DNA of 64,000 nt from Planctomonas deserti. Its GTDB lineage: Bacteria > Actinomycetota > Actinomycetes > Actinomycetales > Microbacteriaceae. Location of the stretch: assembly GCF_003067705.1 (NCBI RefSeq), contig NZ_QANL01000001.1, positions 1-64,000 of the forward strand, in the 5' to 3' direction. Position numbers and translations under genes: made by a program. Shown one piece after another: positions 28,982-39,068 of the stretch. How positions within the stretch are numbered: the stretch's first letter is position 1; every line of letters begins with the position of its first letter. The notes beneath the pieces are model-generated. The model was not told the origin of the DNA, searched no databases, and worked only from the letters and a program-made list of their open reading frames with translations.

Positions 28982-30529
28982 TCAGTCGGCGAGGACGGTG
29001 GGCGCGGGTGCGTCCACCGCGAACTCGGCGAGCTGCGGCGCGAACTCCGGCGACACGAGGGCGTGGACGCGGGTGCCGCCCTCCTCGTAGTCGATCGAGA
29101 GCACGCGCTGGCGGTCGTGCACCTGGGTGACGAGGTCGCCGCGGTCGAACGGGATCAGGGCGTTGACCTCGACCGAGGGCCGGGGCAGCAGGGCCGAGAT
29201 GCGCTCGCGCAGCTCGTCGATGCCGGCGCCGGTGCGCGCGGACACGAACACCGCATTCGGCACGAGCCCGCGCAGGGCCATCAGGTCGTCCTCGGACACC
29301 AGGTCGCTCTTGTTGAACACGATCAGCTCGGGCACGTCCCGCGCGTCGACCTCGCCGATCACGTCGTGCACGGTCGCGATCTGGCTGGCCGGGTCGGGGT
29401 GCGACGCGTCGACGACGTGCACGATCACGTCGGCGTCGGCCACCTCCTCGAGGGTCGAGCGGAAGGCCTCGACGAGCTGGTGCGGAAGGTTCCGCACGAA
29501 CCCGACCGTGTCGGTCAGCGTGTACAGCTGACCGTCCGGCGTCTCGGACTTGCGAACGGTGGCATCGAGGGTCGCGAACAGGGCGTTCTCCACGAGCACG
29601 CCGGCCCGCGTGATGCGGTTCAGCAGCGACGACTTGCCGGCGTTGGTGTATCCGGCGATCGCGACGGACGGCACGGAGTTGCGGTTGCGGTTCGCCCGCT
29701 TCGCCTTGCGCGCGGGCTCCATGCCCTTGATCTGCTTGCGCAGCCGCGCCATGCGGGTGTGGATGCGCCGACGGTCGAGCTCGATCTTCGTCTCACCGGG
29801 TCCGCGGGATCCCATTCCTGCGCCCGCGCCGCCCACCTGACCACCGGCCTGGCGGGACATCGACTCACCCCATCCGCGCAGTCGCGGGAGGAGGTACTGA
29901 AGCTGCGCGAGCTCGACCTGGGCCTTGCCCTCGCGGCTCTTCGCGTGCTGGCTGAAGATGTCGAGGATCACGGCGGTCCGGTCGATGACCTTGACCTTCA
30001 CCACGTCCTCGAGCGCGCGCCGCTGGCTGGGCGCAAGCTCGGTGTCCGCGATCACGGTGTCCGCGCCGAGTGCCGCGACGACGTCGCGCAGCTCGTGCGC
30101 CTTGCCGCTGCCGAGGAACGTGCCGGGATCCGGCGTCGCGCGCTTCTGCAGCAGCCCATCGAGCACCTTCGCGCCCGCGGTCTCTGCCAGGGCGGCGAGC
30201 TCGCGCAGCGAGTTCTCCGCGTCCTCCAGGCCGTTCTGCGGGTAGATGCCGATGAGCACGACGTTCTCCAGCCTCAGCTGCCGGTACTCGACCTCGGTGA
30301 CGTCCTGGAGCTCCGTGGACAGGCCACCCACGCGGCGCAGAGCCTGGCGCTCCTCGCGGTCGAACTGCTCCCCGTCGGCTCCCGCCGCGTCCGGGCGCGA
30401 GTCCCCGTCGGCCTGCAGCGCCTGAGCGGCGCCGGCGCCGAACAGGGCGTATCCGGACGAACGGGTCTCTGCGCGTGCGAGCACGCGGTCGACGACGTCG
30501 TCTCCGTGTTCCTCTTGCTGGTTCGTCAT
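28982..30529 (-). CDS. hflX: ribosome-associated GTPase HflX
   Basis: HflX splits or rescues stalled 70S ribosomes. The N-domain (GSGKAHELRDVV, DRTAVILDIFSQHAKSREGKAQVELAQL) is followed by the G domain: G1 GYTNAGKSS, G3 DTVGF, G4 NKSD, G5 SARTG. An acidic, charged extension of about 60 residues precedes it (515 aa). A TAGGGT box lies 10 nt before the ATG. Confidence 0.95.
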   Translation of the reverse strand: MTNQQEEHGDDVVDRVLARAETRSSGYALFGAGAAQALQADGDSRPDAAGADGEQFDREERQALRRVGGLSTELQDVTEVEYRQLRLENVVLIGIYPQNGLEDAENSLRELAALAETAGAKVLDGLLQKRATPDPGTFLGSGKAHELRDVVAALGADTVIADTELAPSQRRALEDVVKVKVIDRTAVILDIFSQHAKSREGKAQVELAQLQYLLPRLRGWGESMSRQAGGQVGGAGAGMGSRGPGETKIELDRRRIHTRMARLRKQIKGMEPARKAKRANRNRNSVPSVAIAGYTNAGKSSLLNRITRAGVLVENALFATLDATVRKSETPDGQLYTLTDTVGFVRNLPHQLVEAFRSTLEEVADADVIVHVVDASHPDPASQIATVHDVIGEVDARDVPELIVFNKSDLVSEDDLMALRGLVPNAVFVSARTGAGIDELRERISALLPRPSVEVNALIPFDRGDLVTQVHDRQRVLSIDYEEGGTRVHALVSPEFAPQLAEFAVDAPAPTVLAD

Positions 30530-30539
30530 GTGTTGGTTA

Positions 30540-30567
30540 ACCCTAGTCTCTTGGATTTCGATATCTT
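30540..30567. promoter_or_regulatory. back-to-back promoters of hflX and the methyltransferase gene
   Basis: Only 44 nt separate the divergent start codons. TAGGGT (minus, 30540-30545) ends 10 nt before hflX and TATCTT (plus, 30562-30567) 6 nt before the methyltransferase ATG. The two promoters must share most of their upstream DNA. Confidence 0.4.
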
Positions 30568-30573
30568 CCCTCT

Positions 30574-31206
30574 ATGTCGGGCGACCACTACTTCACCTCG
30601 TCTCCGGAGAGCGAGCTGAAGCTGCGCACCTTTTCTGCGCGGCTGAGTGGTCAGTCGTACGAGCTGACGACGGCGAACGGGATCTTCTCCCCCGACCGCA
30701 TCGATCTCGGCACTCAGGTGCTGCTGAGCTCCACGCCCGCGCCGCCGGCCGCCGGTCACCTGCTCGATCTCGGTTGTGGATGGGGCCCCATCAGCCTCAC
30801 GCTCGCGCTCGAGTCACCGGACGCGACCGTGTGGGCGGTCGATGTGAACGAACGGGCGCTTCAGCTCGTCCGGCTCAACGCCGAGCGCTTGGGCCTCATG
30901 AATGTCAACGCGGTTCTGCCCTCGGATGTTCCCGCCGACGTGCGGTTCTCGACCATCTGGAGCAACCCGCCCATCCGCGTGGGCAAGAACGAGCTGCACG
31001 GCATGCTCGAGCACTGGCTGCCCCGGCTGGCGCCCGGCTCGGACGCCTGGCTCGTGGTGCAGCGGAACCTCGGCTCCGACTCGCTGCAGGCATGGATGCA
31101 GGCGACCCTCGGCGACAGGATCGCCGTGCAGCGAGCCACCTCGAGCAAGGGCTACCGCGTGCTGCGGGCCCGGCGGACCGGGAGCGTCCCCGACTCAGCG
31201 GAGTAG
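30574..31206 (+). CDS. RsmC-like class I SAM methyltransferase
   Basis: The 210-residue protein has an MTS domain: SAM motif I LLDLGCGWGPISL, acidic motif II VDVNERAL and the N-methyltransferase motif IV as SNPPIR. It resembles the catalytic half of RsmC, which methylates G1207 of 16S rRNA, or 23S enzyme RlmG. The exact target is unproven. Confidence 0.87.
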   Translation: MSGDHYFTSSPESELKLRTFSARLSGQSYELTTANGIFSPDRIDLGTQVLLSSTPAPPAAGHLLDLGCGWGPISLTLALESPDATVWAVDVNERALQLVRLNAERLGLMNVNAVLPSDVPADVRFSTIWSNPPIRVGKNELHGMLEHWLPRLAPGSDAWLVVQRNLGSDSLQAWMQATLGDRIAVQRATSSKGYRVLRARRTGSVPDSAE

Positions 31207-31222
31207 TGCTGCACGGCGGACA

Positions 31223-31290
31223 CGGTCCCTGAGCGTGTCGAAGGGACACTACCGGCGCACGGAACGTCCCTTCGACAGGCTCAGGGACCG
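31223..31290. repeat. REP-like inverted pair, likely bidirectional terminator
   Basis: Two 25-bp arms (31223-31247 and 31266-31290) are inverted copies with one mismatch, of the type GGTCCCTGAGCGTGTCGAAG. They sit between the convergent methyltransferase and dapF genes. Each arm is itself an imperfect palindrome (GTCCCT/AGGGAC). Confidence 0.8.
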
Positions 31291-31325
31291 TAGAGCCCCG
31301 CATTCCGCACGCAGCGAAAAGCGCG

Positions 31326-32207
31326 CTACGGGAGGGCGAGCACGCCGTCGAAGACGAGCTCCGCCGGACCGGAGAGCGCGACGTGCTCGCCGTCCTCCGC
31401 GGGGAACATGCGCACGCCCACGACGCCGCCGGGCACCTGCACGCGCCACTGGTGCGGGGCGCCCTGACCGGCCCAGTGCCGCGTGGCCAGCGCGGCGGCC
31501 GCGGCACCCGTGCCGCAGGAGAGGGTCTCGCCACTGCCGCGCTCGTGCACGCGCATCCGGATGCGGCCGATGCCGTCGCGCACGAGGGGCTCCTCGGGCA
31601 CGACGAACTCCACGTTGACGCCGCCGACGACCTCGGGCTCGACGTGCGGGACGTAGGACAGGTCGGCCTCGTCGAGCTCGTCGTCACTGGACAGGGCGAC
31701 GACCACGTGTGGGTTGCCGACGTCGATGCCGAGCCCGGGGCGTGCGACCTGCAGGTTCTTCGCGCGGACGAGCGGCTCGCCGCCCGCGAGGCGCCAGCGG
31801 CCGAGGTCCACGGAGAATCCCGAACCGCTGATCTGGACGTCGCGGACGCCCGCCCGGGTGCCGATCGGGATCGTGTCGCCGGGGACGAGGTCGATCAGGC
31901 CGTTCTCCAGCAGGAAGCGCGTGTAGACGCGGATGCCGTTGCCGCACATCTCGGCGGGCGAGCCGTCCGCGTTGAAGTAGTCCATGAACCACTCGGCCGC
32001 CGGGTCCTCGGCGAGGCTGGCGGCCCCCTCCGGGAGGCTGGCCGAGCGCACGGCGCGGATCGTGCCGTTCGCCCCCACGCCGAAGTTGCGGTCGCAGATC
32101 GCCGCGATCTGGCTGGGGGTCAGGTCGATGTCGCCATCGGGGTCCGCGAACAGCACGAAGTCGTTGCCCGTGCCCTGTCCCTTGGTGAACTGGAGATCGA
32201 TGGCCAT
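31326..32207 (-). CDS. dapF: diaminopimelate epimerase
   Basis: Converts LL-DAP to meso-DAP for lysine and cell wall. The two catalytic cysteines are in [11 protein letters not shown] and [13 protein letters not shown]. Residues near the start read [11 protein letters not shown] where relatives usually have GADG. Length 293 aa. The ATG is 6 nt after TAGCAT (32214-32219). Confidence 0.95.
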   Translation of the reverse strand: MAIDLQFTKGQGTGNDFVLFADPDGDIDLTPSQIAAICDRNFGVGANGTIRAVRSASLPEGAASLAEDPAAEWFMDYFNADGSPAEMCGNGIRVYTRFLLENGLIDLVPGDTIPIGTRAGVRDVQISGSGFSVDLGRWRLAGGEPLVRAKNLQVARPGLGIDVGNPHVVVALSSDDELDEADLSYVPHVEPEVVGGVNVEFVVPEEPLVRDGIGRIRMRVHERGSGETLSCGTGAAAAALATRHWAGQGAPHQWRVQVPGGVVGVRMFPAEDGEHVALSGPAELVFDGVLALP

Positions 32208-32213
32208 CCGCCC

Positions 32214-32219
32214 ATGCTA
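32214..32219 (-). promoter_or_regulatory. -10 box TAGCAT of dapF (leaderless)
   Basis: TAGCAT-GGGCGG-ATG; the box overlaps the end of miaA. The same hexamer and spacing precede dapB and the class I amidotransferase gene. Confidence 0.45.
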
Positions 32220-33185
32220 GTCAGCGGCGGCAGAGCCCGGCCGAGCACGGATCCCCGCCGGCTCGAGGGCGGCATCCACGGCGGCCATCGCCTCGTCCAC
32301 GCGCCCGGGGTCGAGCGCCCCGAGGGGGGTGGCGTCGGAGTAGCGGCGGAACCAGCTGACCTGACGCCTCGCGTACTTCCGAGTGAGCAGCGCGGTCTGC
32401 GCGATCGCCTCCTCCTCCGTCAGGTCGCCGCGCAGCTGGGCGATCGCCTGGGCATAGCCGATCGCGCGGCTCGCCGTCACGCCCCGCTCGAGCCCGAGCG
32501 GCAGCAGGGCGCGCACCTCCTCGACGAGCCCGTCCTGCCACATCGCCTCGACGCGGGCGTCGAGGCGGGGCACGAGCTCGTCGCGGGGCATGCCGAGACC
32601 GAGGATCACGCTGTCGCGCCAGCGGCCGGGCTGCTCGGGCAGGGACGCGCTGTGCGGACGGCCCGTGAGCTCGATGACCTCGAGGGCCCGGACCAGACGC
32701 CGCCCGTTGAACGGCCCGATGGCGGCCGCCGCCTTCGGGTCGATCTCCCTGAGGTGCCGGTGCAGCATGCCCGGCCCCTCCCGCTCGAGCCGCTCCTCGA
32801 GCCCGCGCCGGATATCGGGATCGGTGCCGGGGAACTCGAACTTGAACAGCACCGACGACACGTAGAGCCCGGAGCCGCCGACGAGGAGGGGGACGGCGCC
32901 CCGGTCCTGCACGTCGGCGATGGCCGCGCGGGCATCCCCCTGGTAGCGGGCCACCGCGGCGTCGTCGGTGACCTCCAGGACGTCGAGCAGGTGGTGTGGC
33001 ACGCCCCTGCGCTCCCCGGGCGGCAGCTTCGCGGTGCCGATGTCCATGCCGCGGTAGAGCTGCATCGCGTCGGCGTTCACGACCTCCGCGGCGATCCCCC
33101 GATCGCGGAGGCGCTCAGCGAGGTCGAGCGACAGGGCGCTCTTGCCCGTGCCGGTCGCCCCGACCACGGCGATGATCGGGGTCAC
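32217..33185 (-). CDS. miaA: tRNA dimethylallyltransferase
   Basis: Adds the isopentenyl group to A37 of tRNAs reading UNN codons, followed by MiaB. P-loop [36 protein letters not shown] and [12 protein letters not shown] are all present. A GTG at 33185 ([16 protein letters not shown], 322 aa) is chosen; the frame's upstream extension lacks similarity. It is 17 nt downstream of miaB. Confidence 0.95.
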   Translation of the reverse strand: MTPIIAVVGATGTGKSALSLDLAERLRDRGIAAEVVNADAMQLYRGMDIGTAKLPPGERRGVPHHLLDVLEVTDDAAVARYQGDARAAIADVQDRGAVPLLVGGSGLYVSSVLFKFEFPGTDPDIRRGLEERLEREGPGMLHRHLREIDPKAAAAIGPFNGRRLVRALEVIELTGRPHSASLPEQPGRWRDSVILGLGMPRDELVPRLDARVEAMWQDGLVEEVRALLPLGLERGVTASRAIGYAQAIAQLRGDLTEEEAIAQTALLTRKYARRQVSWFRRYSDATPLGALDPGRVDEAMAAVDAALEPAGIRARPGSAAAD

Positions 33186-33202
33186 GGAAGCGTCGCTGGG
33201 CG

Positions 33203-34801
33203 TCAGCGCCGGCCGTCGGCGGAGTCGTAGATCGGCACCGTGATCACGGGCCGCGCTCCGACGCGCAGGCTGGGCAGGCCGAGGTTCACCGCGGGGCCTG
33301 CGTCGCCCGCCCCGCCGTGGGCGGGGACCGCGCACGACTCGGCCTGAGCGCGATCCCAGGCGTCGCCCGCGCTGGTGCGGCGCAGAGCCAGGGGCGCGCC
33401 GTCGGCCGAGTCCGCGATGAGGTGGAACGGGGCGGCCTGGCTGATGGTCACGGTGACGATGTCGCCCGGGCGGGGCTCGGGCGAGCCGGCCGGCACGTCG
33501 AAGTGCACGAGCCGGGAGTCCTCCGCGCGGCCGCTGAGGCGGTGCCGTTCGGCGTCCTTGCGCCCCTCGGTCGTGACGAGGAGGTTGACGCTCGTGCCGA
33601 CCAGCTTCGCGTTTTCCTCGGCGGAAATGCGGTCCTGAAGGGCGACGAGGCGCTCGTAGCGCTCCTGCACGACGGCCTTCGGAACCTGGTCGGGCATGGT
33701 CGCCGCCGGGGTGCCCGGCCGGATCGAGTACTGGAAGGTGAAGGCGGAGGCGAACCGGGCCAGCTCGACCACGCGCAGGGTGTCCTCGAAGTCCTCCTCG
33801 GTCTCGCCGGGGAAGCCGACGATGATGTCGGTGCTGATGGCGGCGTTGGGGATCTTCTCGCGCACCCGGTCGAGGATGCCGAGGAACTTCGCGGAACGGT
33901 AGGACCGGCGCATGGCCTTCAGCACCCGGTCGGAGCCGGACTGCAGCGGCATGTGCAGCTGCGGCATCACGTTCGGGGTCTCCGCCATGGCGTCGATGAC
34001 GTCATCGGTGAAGGCTGCCGGGTGAGGGCTCGTGAAGCGCACGCGCTCGAGCCCCTCGATGCGGCCGGCGGCGCGCAGCAGCTTGCTGAACGCCTGGCGG
34101 TCGCCGAACTCGACGCCGTAGGAGTTCACGTTCTGCCCGAGCAGCGTCACCTCGATGGCGCCGTCGTCGACGAGCGCCTGGATCTCGGCGAGCACGTCGC
34201 CCGGGCGGCGGTCCTTCTCCTTGCCGCGCAGCGCCGGGACGATGCAGAAGGTGCAGGTGTTGTTGCAGCCGACGGAGATGGAGACCCAGCCGCTGTGCAC
34301 GGAGTCGCGCTTGGTGGGAAGGGTCGAGGGGAAGGTCTCGAGCGACTCGAGGATCTCTATCTCGGCCTCGGCGTTGTGCCGGGCCCGCTCGAGCAGCCGG
34401 GGAAGCGAGCCCATGTTGTGGGTGCCGAAGACGACGTCGACCCACGGGGCGCGCTCGAGGATGACGTTCTTGTCCTTCTGGGCGAGGCAGCCGCCGACGG
34501 CGATCTGCATGCCCTCGTGACGCTTCTTGACGGCCGCGAGATGGCCGAGGTTGCCGTAGAGCTTGTTGTCCGCGTTTTCGCGCACCGCGCAGGTGTTGAT
34601 GACGACGATGTCGGCCTCGGCCCCGTCGGCCGGCACATAGCCGGCGGCCTCGAGCGAGCCGCTGAGGCGCTCGGAGTCGTGCACGTTCATCTGGCAGCCG
34701 TAGGTGCGCACCTCGTAGGTGCGCGGACGCCCTGCGGCGTCGAGGGCGGCAGGCGACGCGAGGATGGGCGTCGGCGGCGTCAGGGGGGCGGTCTGGCTCA
34801 T
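33203..34801 (-). CDS. miaB: tRNA-2-methylthio-N6-dimethylallyladenosine synthase
   Basis: Radical-SAM methylthiotransferase with two Fe-S clusters. The N-terminal cluster cysteines are in [14 protein letters not shown] and VGGCLAQ; the SAM cluster is [13 protein letters not shown] domain follows, then a C-terminal tail of about 70 residues beyond the usual end (532 aa). TAAACT (34811-34816) lies 9 nt before the ATG. Confidence 0.95.
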   Translation of the reverse strand: MSQTAPLTPPTPILASPAALDAAGRPRTYEVRTYGCQMNVHDSERLSGSLEAAGYVPADGAEADIVVINTCAVRENADNKLYGNLGHLAAVKKRHEGMQIAVGGCLAQKDKNVILERAPWVDVVFGTHNMGSLPRLLERARHNAEAEIEILESLETFPSTLPTKRDSVHSGWVSISVGCNNTCTFCIVPALRGKEKDRRPGDVLAEIQALVDDGAIEVTLLGQNVNSYGVEFGDRQAFSKLLRAAGRIEGLERVRFTSPHPAAFTDDVIDAMAETPNVMPQLHMPLQSGSDRVLKAMRRSYRSAKFLGILDRVREKIPNAAISTDIIVGFPGETEEDFEDTLRVVELARFASAFTFQYSIRPGTPAATMPDQVPKAVVQERYERLVALQDRISAEENAKLVGTSVNLLVTTEGRKDAERHRLSGRAEDSRLVHFDVPAGSPEPRPGDIVTVTISQAAPFHLIADSADGAPLALRRTSAGDAWDRAQAESCAVPAHGGAGDAGPAVNLGLPSLRVGARPVITVPIYDSADGRR

Positions 34802-34810
34802 GGTGCGTCT

Positions 34811-34816
34811 AGTTTA
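34811..34816 (-). promoter_or_regulatory. -10 box TAAACT of miaB
   Basis: TAAACT is 9 nt before the miaB ATG with no Shine-Dalgarno between, suggesting a very short leader. Confidence 0.4.
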
Positions 34817-34866
34817 GGTCGGCGTTCCCGCGCTGTCCGTCGCGTCCGCAGGCCGCGCTCCCACGA

Positions 34867-35697
34867 TCAGCGGAAGCGCACCCCGGAACCCCGGCCGTGG
34901 CCGGCGAGGGCGACGCGGGTGGCCTCGCGCACGATCGACGACGAGTAGCCGCGCCGCATCAGGTAACCGGTCAATCGCCGCTCGGCCGTTGCCGCGTCGA
35001 GGGACGAGAACTGGCGGGCGCGCTTGACGGCCATCTCGGTGGCCATCGCCTGCTCGTCCTCGTCGTCGATGGCGGAGACCGCCTCGTCGATCACGGCGGG
35101 GTCGATGTGCCGCTGCGCAAGCTCGCGGGCGAGGGCGTTGCGCCCCAGCCCCTTGCGCTCGTGCTTGGTGCGCACCACCGTCTCGGCAAGTGCCGCGTCG
35201 TCGAGCAGGTCGACCCGCTGGAGGCGGTCGAGCTCGGCCTCGATGGCCTCGATGTCGTACTCGCGCCGTGCGAGCAGGTCGCCGAGCTCCCATCGGGACA
35301 TGCCGCGACGGGTGAGGGCGCGCATCGACACTGTCTCGATGTCCTGCAGCGGAGCCTCGGGCTCGGGCTCCGCCTCGTGATCCGCCTCGGGCTCGGTCTC
35401 GCCGGCCTCCGGGTCACCGACGGCGACGTGGGCGGTGATGCGCGCGAGACCCTCGGCGCGCCGTCGGTCCTTCTCCGACCGATCCTGGTCCGGGACCTTG
35501 TGGTCCGGGACATCCTGGTCGGAAGGCGCCCAACCGGTCTGGGCAGCGGCGCCGTCCGGGGCCGCCGCACCACCCGGTGCGGAGGCACCGCGGAGATAGG
35601 TCACGGGAGCGAGGCCGCCGTCCTCCCGGTCGCTGGCGGGAGGAAAACGCACCATGTCCCGTGACCTATCCGTTCCGCGTCCGTCGATCCGGCTCAC
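34867..35697 (-). CDS. recX: recombination regulator RecX
   Basis: RecX modulates RecA filaments. The three-helix repeats occupy residues ~120-276 ([51 protein letters not shown]). About 120 acidic, proline-rich, disordered residues precede them, including a short D-Q/D repeat. The GTG at 35697 overlaps the recA stop in GTGA; an ATG at 35655 ([11 protein letters not shown]) is the alternative. Confidence 0.9.
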   Translation of the reverse strand: MSRIDGRGTDRSRDMVRFPPASDREDGGLAPVTYLRGASAPGGAAAPDGAAAQTGWAPSDQDVPDHKVPDQDRSEKDRRRAEGLARITAHVAVGDPEAGETEPEADHEAEPEPEAPLQDIETVSMRALTRRGMSRWELGDLLARREYDIEAIEAELDRLQRVDLLDDAALAETVVRTKHERKGLGRNALARELAQRHIDPAVIDEAVSAIDDEDEQAMATEMAVKRARQFSSLDAATAERRLTGYLMRRGYSSSIVREATRVALAGHGRGSGVRFR

Positions 35698-36779
35698 GCG
35701 CCCTTGCGGGCGGCGATCTTCGGCTCGATGGAGTTGACCTTCGACTCCTCGATGGGCGTCACCTCGGCGACCGCGTTCGGGTCGGCGACGAGGCCCATCT
35801 TGATCTTGATCTTGTGCTCGATGTCGGCCGCGATGTCCGGGTTCTTGATGAGGAAGTTGCGGGAGTTCTCCTTGCCCTGCCCCAGCTGGTCGCCGTCGTA
35901 GGTGTACCAGGCGCCCGACTTGCGCACGATGCCGTGCTCGACACCGAAGTCGATGAGGCTGCCCTCGCGGGAGATGCCGACGCCGTACAGGATGTCGAAC
36001 TCCGCCTGCTTGAAGGGCGGCGCCATCTTGTTCTTCACGACCTTCACGCGCGTGCGGTTGCCCACCGCGTCGGTGCCGTCCTTCAGCGTCTCGATGCGGC
36101 GGATGTCCAGGCGGACCGACGCGTAGAACTTGAGCGCCTTACCACCGGCCGTGGTCTCCGGGCTGCCGAAGAACACGCCGATCTTCTCGCGCAGCTGGTT
36201 GATGAAGATCATCGTGGTGTTCGTCTGGTTGAGCCCACCGGTCAGCTTGCGCAGGGCCTGCGACATGAGGCGCGCCTGGAGACCGACGTGGGAGTCGCCC
36301 ATCTCGCCCTCGATCTCCGCGCGGGGCACGAGCGCCGCGACGGAGTCGATGACGATGAGGTCGATGGAGCCGGAGCGCACGAGCATGTCGGCGATCTCCA
36401 GGGCCTGCTCACCGGTGTCGGGCTGCGAGACGAGCAGGGCGTCGATGTCGACGCCGAGCTTCTTGGCGTACTCGGGGTCGAGCGCGTGCTCCGCATCGAT
36501 GAAGGCCGCGATGCCGCCTGCGCGCTGCGCGTTGGCGATGGCGTGCAGGGTGAGCGTGGTCTTACCCGACGACTCCGGGCCGTAGATCTCGACGATGCGG
36601 CCGCGGGGCAGTCCCCCGATGCCGAGGGCGACGTCCAGCGCGACGGAGCCCGTGGGGATCACGGCGACGGGCGCGCGTTCCTCGCTGCCGAGGCGCATGA
36701 CCGAGCCTTTGCCGAACTGGCGGTCGATCTGGGCGAGGGCGGTCTCGAGCGACTTCTCGCGATCAGCGGGTGATGGCAT
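35694..36779 (-). CDS. recA: recombinase RecA
   Basis: Strand-exchange ATPase and SOS co-protease. Walker [10 protein letters not shown], Walker [13 protein letters not shown] and the DNA-binding loop region ([15 protein letters not shown]) are intact; 361 aa, no intein. It has a strong AAGGAGAAT ribosome site and a leader of about 200 nt below an SOS box. Confidence 0.99.
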   Translation of the reverse strand: MPSPADREKSLETALAQIDRQFGKGSVMRLGSEERAPVAVIPTGSVALDVALGIGGLPRGRIVEIYGPESSGKTTLTLHAIANAQRAGGIAAFIDAEHALDPEYAKKLGVDIDALLVSQPDTGEQALEIADMLVRSGSIDLIVIDSVAALVPRAEIEGEMGDSHVGLQARLMSQALRKLTGGLNQTNTTMIFINQLREKIGVFFGSPETTAGGKALKFYASVRLDIRRIETLKDGTDAVGNRTRVKVVKNKMAPPFKQAEFDILYGVGISREGSLIDFGVEHGIVRKSGAWYTYDGDQLGQGKENSRNFLIKNPDIAADIEHKIKIKMGLVADPNAVAEVTPIEESKVNSIEPKIAARKGA

Positions 36780-36993
36780 GGGATTCTCCTTCGGTGGAAC
36801 GTGTCGCGCCTATAGGCTGTCGACGCTCAAAACCCGGACCGCTGGAAGCGGGACCGGACCGTTCGACAAGGCTGTTGCTGGCTCAACGCCTGATGAAGAG
36901 CACGCTAGGCAAAGCCACCGACATTCCACTCGGCGGGGCGCCATCTGTGTACAACTCGTCTTCGATTGGACCTGAGTACGAGGCTATCAAGCC

Positions 36994-37009
36994 TCGAAGG
37001 TGTATTCGA
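36994..37009 (-). promoter_or_regulatory. SOS box of recA
   Basis: TCGAATACACCTTCGA on the minus strand fits TCGAAC-N4-GTTCGA with one mismatch in each half, 215 bp upstream of recA. The remaining leader (36780-36993) holds no gene that I can see. Confidence 0.7.
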
Positions 37010-37063
37010 GAGGCGGCTGGGCGTGTCGCGCGTGGATTCCCGCCGATCGGCGGCGTGCGGCGG

Positions 37064-37288
37064 CTACTTCTTGGGGTCGGCGAGACCGGCGCCGTGGCGG
37101 CGCGACTCGGGGACGTCCATGGCGCGGCACAGCGCCAGCCAGACGTCCTTCGCCCGCACGCCGGCGGCGAGAGCGGCCTCGGGCGTCCGGCCGCCGAGCT
37201 CCGCGAGAACGAGGTCGTGCAGCAGCACCTGCCCGTACCCCTGGCCGAACTCGTCGGCCACGGCCCGGCGGAACTCGCTCAATCGCAT
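37064..37288 (-). CDS. DUF3046 family protein
   Basis: A 74-residue protein (MRLSEFRRAVADEFG ... VLAELGGRTPEAALAAGV) of the actinobacterial DUF3046 family, conserved beside recA. Function unknown. The ATG is 6 nt after TAGCGT (37295-37300). Confidence 0.88.
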   Translation of the reverse strand: MRLSEFRRAVADEFGQGYGQVLLHDLVLAELGGRTPEAALAAGVRAKDVWLALCRAMDVPESRRHGAGLADPKK

Positions 37289-37294
37289 CCGTCA

Positions 37295-37300
37295 ACGCTA
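37295..37300 (-). promoter_or_regulatory. -10 box TAGCGT of the DUF3046 gene
   Basis: TAGCGT-TGACGG-ATG gives a leaderless arrangement in the gap to clgR. Confidence 0.4.
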
Positions 37301-37360
37301 GCCGGTCGCCCGTTAACGACGAAACGCCCCGCGCGTGCGGGGCGTTCGGCGGTTCTTGAG

Positions 37361-37669
37361 TCACCGGGTGACGAGGTCTGCGTCCAAGTCTGCGACGAAC
37401 TCATCCGGCACGGTGTCCGGGATGGGGTTGAGGCCTTCGATCACTGCAAGTCGATCTCCGACCTCGCGCATGATCACCGAGATCGGGGTGTCGAGAGCAT
37501 CTGCCACCGAGGCGAGGATCTCCGACGAAGCCTCTTTCTGGCCACGCTCCACCTCGCTCAGGTAACCGAGTGCGACGCTCGCCTTGCTTGCGACCTGGCG
37601 GAGCGTGCGTCCCTTCTGCAGGCGGAAGTCCCGGAGAACATCGCCAATTTCCTGACGAACTAGTACCAC
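37361..37669 (-). CDS. clgR: XRE-family regulator, ClgR-like
   Basis: A 102-residue Cro/CI-type HTH protein: VLRDFRLQKGRTLRQVASKASVALGYLSEVERGQKEAS. Position between DUF3046/recA and pgsA matches ClgR, activator of clp protease genes in actinobacteria. The GTG at 37669 has a strong AAGGAGGG site 8 nt upstream; an ATG 15 nt earlier would place that site inside the gene. Confidence 0.85.
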   Translation of the reverse strand: MVLVRQEIGDVLRDFRLQKGRTLRQVASKASVALGYLSEVERGQKEASSEILASVADALDTPISVIMREVGDRLAVIEGLNPIPDTVPDEFVADLDADLVTR

Positions 37670-37809
37670 TGGACCCTCCTTCAATGCCTGTGCGCCTGCG
37701 AAAGCCGGCGGATACGGATGGACAACGTTACAACCACCGATTGCGCCAATCTAACCATTCACACTGGGGGTTTGCTTGTGAACCCGCTAGTAGTAACCGC
37801 GCGTCGCGG

Positions 37810-38400
37810 TCATTTGTTCCCGAGCTCGTCCACCGCGTTCTTCAGCAGGAGCAGGGCCTCGTACACCGTGGTGTTGCGGATCTCGCTGCGGTCGCCGGTC
37901 AGTGCCAGGCGCGTGACCCGCGTGCCCGCGGGCGTGGAGATGCCCACGAACACGGTGCCCGCCGGCTGGCCGTCCTGCGGATCCGGTCCGGCCGCGCCGG
38001 TCGTCGCGATGCCGATGTCGGCGGGCCGGCCCGAGACGCGGCAGTGCTCGCGCACGCCCACCGCCATGCGTCCGGCCACGTCGGGATGGACCGCCCCGTG
38101 GGCGGCGAGCACGTAGGAGTCGACGCCGAGCAGGGTGTGCTTCAGCTCCGTGTTGTAGGCGACGACGCCGCCCCAGACCACGGCGGACGCCCCCGGCGGG
38201 TCGATGAGCTTCGCGGTCAGCAGGCCGCCGGTGAGGGACTCCGCCACCGCGACGCTCAGTCCGCGCGCGGTGAGTTCGGCGATCAGCTCGATCGCCAGGC
38301 CGTTGACCGAGACGCCGTGGATCTGCGGCCCGCTCCCCTGGCCCGCGTCGCCGGTGCCTGCGGCGTCACCACCGCGCACGACCTCCTCCTCGGCGGTCAT
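37810..38400 (-). CDS. cinA: CinA-family nicotinamide-nucleotide amidohydrolase
   Basis: The C-terminal amidase domain only (CinA_C): LSVAVAESLTGGLLTAKLIDPPGAS, GATTGAAGPDPQ-type loop, GTVFVGI. It likely deamidates NMN. A glycine-rich N-terminal 30 residues precede it. The ATG 38400 overlaps the pgsA stop. The product is 196 aa; the COG1058 half of full CinA is absent, as is usual here. Confidence 0.9.
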   Translation of the reverse strand: MTAEEEVVRGGDAAGTGDAGQGSGPQIHGVSVNGLAIELIAELTARGLSVAVAESLTGGLLTAKLIDPPGASAVVWGGVVAYNTELKHTLLGVDSYVLAAHGAVHPDVAGRMAVGVREHCRVSGRPADIGIATTGAAGPDPQDGQPAGTVFVGISTPAGTRVTRLALTGDRSEIRNTTVYEALLLLKNAVDELGNK

Positions 38401-39068
38401 CGCGGGGTCCTGTTGTGCCGCACCGCCTGCACCACGTAGTCGATGCCGGTGACCACCGTGAGCATGACGGCGATCGACATCACGCCGGTGTTGAGCACGT
38501 GCACCCACGGGCCGAGGAGGTCCCACAGCGGCACGAGGGCGAGGGAGATCGCGACCGACTGCGCGATGGTCTTGAGCTTGCCGCCGCGGGAGGCGGGGAT
38601 GACGCGGTCGCTCAGCACGGCGAAGCGGTAGACCGTGATGCCGATCTCCCGCACCATGATGACGACGGTGACCCACCAGGGCAGCTCGCCCAGCAGGGAG
38701 AGCGAGACGAGGGCACTGCCGATCAGCACCTTGTCGGCGATCGGGTCGAGCAGCTTGCCGGCGTCGGTCACGAGGTTCCGGCTGCGGGCGATCGCGCCGT
38801 CGACCCCGTCCGTGGCGATGGCCACGATGAACAGGGCGGCGGCGACGTAGCGCAGCGCGCCGTCCGCGGAGCCGTCCATCAGCAGGAGGGCGATGAACAG
38901 CGGCGCGAGCAGGATGCGGACCACCGTGATGACGTTGGCGAGGTTCGCGTTGCTCGCGGGCGTCTCGCCCCTGCTCACGAACCGCCCCCGCAGTGAACCG
39001 CCGAGAACGGAGTCGTTCCGCGCCGGTGTGCGACCCCTCCGCACGCTGCTCTTCGGCACGTCGATCAC
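38397..39068 (-). CDS. pgsA: CDP-diacylglycerol-glycerol-3-phosphate 3-phosphatidyltransferase
   Basis: Membrane enzyme of phosphatidylglycerol synthesis. The CDP-alcohol motif D-G-x2-A-R-x8-G-x3-D-x3-D is intact in [20 protein letters not shown]. Several membrane helices follow. A GTG at 39068 (223 aa) overlaps the ftsK stop in GTGA; the internal GTG before SRGETPASN would give a shorter, more typical N-terminus. Confidence 0.92.
   Translation of the reverse strand: MIDVPKSSVRRGRTPARNDSVLGGSLRGRFVSRGETPASNANLANVITVVRILLAPLFIALLLMDGSADGALRYVAAALFIVAIATDGVDGAIARSRNLVTDAGKLLDPIADKVLIGSALVSLSLLGELPWWVTVVIMVREIGITVYRFAVLSDRVIPASRGGKLKTIAQSVAISLALVPLWDLLGPWVHVLNTGVMSIAVMLTVVTGIDYVVQAVRHNRTPR

Noticed and set aside
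34867-36779. RecA intein or split
   Set aside because: RecA is 361 aa and continuous across its motifs, so no intein is present.
36780-36993. tRNA or riboswitch in the recA leader
   Set aside because: No cloverleaf or known riboswitch core could be found by eye; only minor stems.
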